Below are positions 60,701-64,000 of a stretch of DNA of 64,000 nt, piece after piece (the first letter of the stretch is position 1; the number at the start of each line of letters is the position of its first letter). The notes beneath the pieces are model-generated. The model was not told the DNA's origin, did no database searches, and was given only the letters and a program-made list of their open reading frames with translations. The DNA lies in contig CACWZZ010000008.1 of NCBI GenBank assembly GCA_902765485.1, positions 1 to 64,000 on the forward strand. Reading direction: 5' to 3'. Source of the stretch: an uncultured Bacteroidales bacterium (GTDB taxonomy: Bacteria > Bacteroidota > Bacteroidia > Bacteroidales > Paludibacteraceae). A program made the translations under genes and the position numbers.

Positions 60701-60848
60701 AGATCGCCAGCAACGCCGTGTCATGGAATCGACCACCAATCGCGAAGCAGCGATCCTCTCCTATGTGCTCCAGACGTGTGAGCGCTATAGACAAACTGAG
60801 TTTGTAGATAAATATTATCAAGATTACGTTTCGTATGTTAACGATTAA
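57783..60848 (+). CDS. DUF2723 / glycosyltransferase family 117 membrane protein (protein O-mannosyltransferase-like)
   Basis: This 1021-residue protein has about ten or more membrane helices in its first 620 residues, starting with [20 protein letters not shown]. The family signature is [28 protein letters not shown], which contains the acidic residue expected for GT-C catalysis. A large soluble C-terminal part follows, with [19 protein letters not shown] before the last helices and TPR-like helices near the end ([33 protein letters not shown]). GT117 enzymes are linked to protein O-glycosylation in Bacteroidota. It has a promoter and a repeat-filled leader. It overlaps the next gene by 14 bp. 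Confidence 0.9.
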   Translation: [1021 protein letters not shown]

Positions 60849-62052
60849 TAAAATCCCTGTCTTGCTGCTTACCGGTTACCTCGGTAGCGGCAAGACAACG
60901 CTTCTCAACCGTATTCTGACGAACAACAAAGGCATTCGTTTTGCCGTCATCGTCAACGATATAGGAGAAGTCAATATTGATGCCTCGCTCATTCAGCAGG
61001 GCGGAGTAGTGAGCCAGAAAGACGATTCGCTCGTTGCGCTCCAAAACGGTTGCATCTGCTGTACGTTGCAGACCGACCTTATCAACCAACTGCATGAGTT
61101 GGTGGCTCAAAAAGCTTATGACTACATCGTCATCGAAGCTTCCGGTATTTGCGAACCGGGACCGATTGCGCAAACCCTTTGCTCCTATGCACAGATGGTT
61201 CCGCAATTTGCCCAAGATGGTATGCCGGTGCTCGATTGTATCTGTTCCGTAGTGGACGCTCTTCGTCTCCGCGACGAGTTCGAAAACGGCGATAAACTGC
61301 GTTATGTCACCAAGGAAGAAGATCTCGCTGCGCTGGTAACAGAGCAGATTGAGTTCTGCAATATTATCCTCTTGAACAAGGCTTCCGAAGTAAGCGAAGA
61401 AGAGTTGGCGCACGTCAAGGCAATTATTCGCGCCATTCAACCCACCGCAGAGATTATTGAAACAAACTTCTGCGATGTGCCGTTTGAGAAGATCCTCAAC
61501 ACCGGATTGTTCGACTTCGACAAGGTCGCTACTTCGGCTACTTGGATCCAAGAAATAGAAGATGCCCGCCATCACCATGACGACGACGATGATGACGATG
61601 ATGAGCACGAGGAACATGAACATGAGGAGCATGAACACCACCATCACCACCACGATCACGAGCATGGTGAGCATGACCATCTGGCGGAATATGACATAGA
61701 GACCTTTGTATATTACGCGCGCAAGCCCTTCGACCTCGGTATGTTTGATGAGTTCGTCTCTGCGCATTGGCCTCAAAACGTCATTCGTTGCAAAGGTATG
61801 TGCTATTTTGCTGAAGAGTACGATATGTGCTATCTCTTCGAGCAAGCCGGACGTCAATTCAATCTTCGTAAAGCGGGAGAGTGGTTTGCTACGATGCCTA
61901 AAGAGGAGTTGATGCAACTCATGGCGGACGATCCGCAGCTCCGCAAAGATTGGGATGACCAATACGGAGACAGAATGCAGAAACTGGTCTTCATCGGTCA
62001 GCATTTGGATAAAAAAGCCATTACGGAAGCTTTGGATAATTGCCTGCAATAA
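60835..62052 (+). CDS. CobW/COG0523 GTPase, putative metal chaperone
   Basis: This 405-residue protein has Walker A LLTGYLGSGKTTLLNRIL and the COG0523 zinc motif GCICC (ALQNGCICCTLQTDL), then VIEASGICEPGPIAQ and LLNKASE. Between about residues 245 and 280 lies a metal-binding loop of His, Asp and Glu (DARHHHDDDDDDDDEHEEHE then EHEHHHHHHDHEHGEHDH). The CobW C-terminal domain follows (FDLGMFDEFVSAHWPQNVIR CKG). It probably delivers zinc under limitation. The gene overlaps the GT117 gene by 14 bp, an unexpected pairing. Confidence 0.93.
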   Translation: MLTINKIPVLLLTGYLGSGKTTLLNRILTNNKGIRFAVIVNDIGEVNIDASLIQQGGVVSQKDDSLVALQNGCICCTLQTDLINQLHELVAQKAYDYIVIEASGICEPGPIAQTLCSYAQMVPQFAQDGMPVLDCICSVVDALRLRDEFENGDKLRYVTKEEDLAALVTEQIEFCNIILLNKASEVSEEELAHVKAIIRAIQPTAEIIETNFCDVPFEKILNTGLFDFDKVATSATWIQEIEDARHHHDDDDDDDDEHEEHEHEEHEHHHHHHDHEHGEHDHLAEYDIETFVYYARKPFDLGMFDEFVSAHWPQNVIRCKGMCYFAEEYDMCYLFEQAGRQFNLRKAGEWFATMPKEELMQLMADDPQLRKDWDDQYGDRMQKLVFIGQHLDKKAITEALDNCLQ

Positions 62053-62058
62053 TATCCC

Positions 62059-63330
62059 ATGAACCTGCTGATGCTCATATTATCGGTCGTCATGACGTGG
62101 ACGGTGGATTCCAAAAACTCCGTTTCGGGCGAAGGAACTTATCCTGCTACCATGACAGCGACGTATTCCTGCTCTTACCAGAAAGGAACCGTGCGTGCCA
62201 ATGACACCGCAACGATCACTTTCTCCAATATGGGCGGAATGACGATAGAGCAAATAGAGGTCTATCTGAAATCCAATAAATCAGCAGGTTCTGGTATTAT
62301 TACAGTGGACATGAACGGTTCATCCGTTGCAACGATAGAGGGCTCTTTGAAGGACTGGGTGGGGCTTTATGATAATACCAATTACCATCCCTTTCCCTTG
62401 CTTCAAACCTCTATAAGTGACGTGCATGAACTTTCCGTTTCTTTGGTTGGAACGGTCAACTCGCTCTACATCGAGAAATATGTCATTCAATACACACCCG
62501 CTTCAGTTAAATCCGTTACGCTGATGAATGGCAATACCGAGTACGCTACGTTAACGGAGAAATCAGCCGGAGCAGGTGTGATATTGCCTGACATGGCGGA
62601 TGAAGGAAACTGGAAATTTGCCGCATGGTCGAGAAATCATTTCTACCAGATCTCTACTATGCCTGATTCTTGGATCCTTCCCGGTAGATTTTACCCTGTG
62701 GAGAAGGACACATTATGGGCGGTATATGCCTATGATATGCCCTATAAAGAAGCATTTGCAACCACGCTTTCCGATGGGCTGTATCTATATGCGGATACCA
62801 CCCGAATGATAGCGATGAGTGGAGCGGTTTCTGACGGAATTACTGAAAATGCAGCGGTAAATATCTCTGATCCATCGCAGGTCTATGACATCACTTTTGA
62901 TGAGATTTCTGAAACGGCAATCATCTACCATCCGGCAACCAATACTTATATTGGTTATAATGGCCTCTCTCTTGCCAACGAAGCTTCCTTGTGGAAAGTC
63001 TATCATAGCGGAGCAACGACGGCTTTCTATATGCAATCCGACAATAAGACATATATCCTCTGGCCGGATTATATGAAGCAAATTTATGTAAATGAAATCA
63101 ACGAGTTTATACCTTGCGCTGCATTAGTCAGGACAGACAATCTTTCCTCCTCTCCCACGGTCTTGATCTCAGCTGAGCCATTGATGGAAGAGCCGGTTTT
63201 CACTTGTCATCCGGAGAATGGAATGGGGATAGAGAATGCTATCTCGCCGCAACAAAATGAGTATAATCTTCCGATAGGAAACTACCGATTGATCATTCGT
63301 GACGGACAGAAATTCATGCAAATACAATAA
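62059..63330 (+). CDS. secreted protein with C-terminal sorting-like segment, unknown function
   Basis: This 423-residue protein starts MNLLMLILSVVMTWTVDSKN, a short signal-like segment. The body is beta-rich: an N-terminal domain of about 130 residues resembling jelly-roll or lectin-like modules (TATITFSNMGGMTIEQIEVYL), then a middle domain (YNGLSLANEASLWKVYHSG). The end, GIENAISPQQNEYNLPIGNY then RLIIRDGQKFMQIQ, resembles the short conserved tails of many Bacteroidales exported proteins (LIIRDGKTYN type). I do not recognise a catalytic domain. It follows the COG0523 gene by 6 bp. Confidence 0.65.
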   Translation: MNLLMLILSVVMTWTVDSKNSVSGEGTYPATMTATYSCSYQKGTVRANDTATITFSNMGGMTIEQIEVYLKSNKSAGSGIITVDMNGSSVATIEGSLKDWVGLYDNTNYHPFPLLQTSISDVHELSVSLVGTVNSLYIEKYVIQYTPASVKSVTLMNGNTEYATLTEKSAGAGVILPDMADEGNWKFAAWSRNHFYQISTMPDSWILPGRFYPVEKDTLWAVYAYDMPYKEAFATTLSDGLYLYADTTRMIAMSGAVSDGITENAAVNISDPSQVYDITFDEISETAIIYHPATNTYIGYNGLSLANEASLWKVYHSGATTAFYMQSDNKTYILWPDYMKQIYVNEINEFIPCAALVRTDNLSSSPTVLISAEPLMEEPVFTCHPENGMGIENAISPQQNEYNLPIGNYRLIIRDGQKFMQIQ

Positions 63331-63343
63331 ATAGTAATACCTG

Positions 63344-63847
63344 ATGAAACGAATAATTAACCCTTGGACCACTATGCCGGAATACAACTGTTACGGTTGC
63401 TGTCCGACCAATCCGATAGGAACGCAGATGCGCTTTTTCGAAGACGGAGAAGACATCGTTTCGATCTGGCGTCCCACCCAAAACCACCAATCTTGGATCA
63501 ACACCCTTCATGGCGGTATTCAGGCGGTCCTCTTGGACGAAGTGTGCGGATGGGTGGTCTTTCATAAACTGAAAACAGCCGGCGTAACGGCTAAAATGGA
63601 GATGCGCTATCATAAACCCGTCTCCACGCTCCAAGATTACATCAAACTGCGCGCATACCTCAAGGAAATGCGCCGCAACATAGCGCTCGTGCAAGGCGAG
63701 ATCTATTCCTCCGAAGGAGAACTCCTTTGCGAGTGTACTTGTACCTATTTCACGTTCCCGCAAGACAAGGCGAAAGCGGAAATGGGTTATTTACCGTCTA
63801 ATACCGAAGAAAAAGACTACACATGGGAAGAAGCATTGAATTTGTAA
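63344..63847 (+). CDS. PaaI/hotdog-fold thioesterase
   Basis: This 167-residue protein has a hotdog-fold thioesterase pattern: CYGCCPTNPIGTQMRFFEDG, the active-site block NTLHGGIQAVLLDEVCGWVVF, then TAKMEMRYHKPV and GEIYSSEGELLCECTCTYF. Members hydrolyse acyl-CoA or acyl-ACP; the substrate is unknown. The N-terminal cysteines (CYGCC) are typical of this subgroup. It follows the secreted-protein gene by 13 bp and overlaps the MalY-type gene by 25 bp. Confidence 0.85.
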   Translation: MKRIINPWTTMPEYNCYGCCPTNPIGTQMRFFEDGEDIVSIWRPTQNHQSWINTLHGGIQAVLLDEVCGWVVFHKLKTAGVTAKMEMRYHKPVSTLQDYIKLRAYLKEMRRNIALVQGEIYSSEGELLCECTCTYFTFPQDKAKAEMGYLPSNTEEKDYTWEEALNL

Positions 63848-64000
63848 ACCGTAGCGGTTCAGACTGCTACAAATGGGATTCCGAGGAAGCCCAAGGAACG
63901 CTGCCGCTCTGGGTGGCAGACATGGATTTCAAAGCGGCAAAGCCGATTCGCGAAGCGATGCAGCGACGTCTGGATCATGGCGTGTTTGGCTATTCAATCG
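63823..64000 (+). CDS. MalY/PatB-type PLP-dependent aminotransferase or C-S lyase (partial, 5' end)
   Basis: ATG 63823 opens a frame running off the right edge (59 codons). The sequence MGRSIEFVNRSGSDCYKWDS, then LPLWVADMDFKAAKPIREAM and HGVFGYSI, matches the N-terminus of MalY/PatB cystathionine beta-lyase-like enzymes (WVADMDF and the GVFGY motif). It overlaps the thioesterase gene by 25 bp. Confidence 0.85.
   Translation, partial: MGRSIEFVNRSGSDCYKWDSEEAQGTLPLWVADMDFKAAKPIREAMQRRLDHGVFGYSI

Noticed and set aside
61575..61680. His/Asp codon repeats in the COG0523 gene as another mini-repeat insertion
   Set aside because: His-rich loops are normal for this family and the DNA is a codon-level repeat (GAC/GAT, CAC/CAT) without a 7-11 bp unit.
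60838..62049. 403-codon minus-strand frame opposite the COG0523 gene with a hydrophobic stretch
   Set aside because: The apparent membrane helix is only the complement of the His/Asp-rich loop; the sense gene has intact GTPase motifs.

Overview
The window looks like one chromosomal stretch of a Bacteroidales (Bacteroidota) genome; genus cannot be fixed from the sequence. The evidence is consistent. Eight promoters fit the Bacteroidota pattern TTG, 20 nt, TAnnTTTG, all with exactly 20 nt between the two elements. The gene set includes a type III glutamine synthetase, a class III fructose-bisphosphatase, DUF4252, a GT117/DUF2723 membrane protein, an ECF sigma/TonB receptor locus and type IX-like C-terminal domains. 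Most genes are moderately GC-rich. No tRNA, rRNA, IS element, integrase or CRISPR array was found.

Layout. 1-2.9 kb: ECF sigma, anti-sigma-like protein, DUF4252 protein and a TonB-dependent receptor cut by the left edge (minus strand). 3.2-12.9 kb: nitroreductase, pdxA, alaS, gtrA-like, guanine deaminase, a lipoate ligase/HAD phosphatase fusion, an aminotransferase and an FprA flavodiiron protein. 13-16.6 kb: glyS (minus) and a secreted von Willebrand A protein. 16.6-25.5 kb: glnN, dapF, dapL, pyrG, glmS, ddh, that is glutamine synthesis followed by glutamine users and two routes to meso-diaminopimelate. 25.6-28.2 kb: an amino-acid ABC transporter with fused binding protein and permease. 28.4-34.6 kb: an accessory cassette with two YaaW (UPF0174)-like proteins, an M48-like peptidase, two unrecognised proteins, a WYL regulator and a phospholipase D-like remnant; its middle 3.3 kb is strongly AT-rich. 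35-41 kb: two small lipoproteins, fbp, then rplM-rpsI-rpsB-tsf. 41-57.2 kb: an AsmA-like protein converging on a minus-strand run of surface polysaccharide genes followed by serB, gltX and recQ. 57.8-64 kb: GT117 protein, COG0523 GTPase, a secreted protein, a thioesterase and a MalY-type enzyme cut by the right edge.

The most unusual feature is a dispersed population of very short tandem repeats with units of 7, 8, 9, 10 or 11 bp. They fill gaps between co-directional genes, often supplying the stop codon of one gene or the start codon of the next. The same units recur at unlinked places and also lie in frame inside conserved enzymes. AATTGAG occurs in four gene junctions and inside recQ. AGCTGAC occurs inside fprA and ugd. 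A 17-bp sequence coding DQVPST occurs inside pdxA and the lipoate ligase/phosphatase fusion. A 36-bp G-rich palindromic element occurs in the same frame in fprA and glmS. This looks like a mini-repeat system able to enter coding DNA without breaking it. The YaaW/M48/WYL cassette is the second item worth attention.
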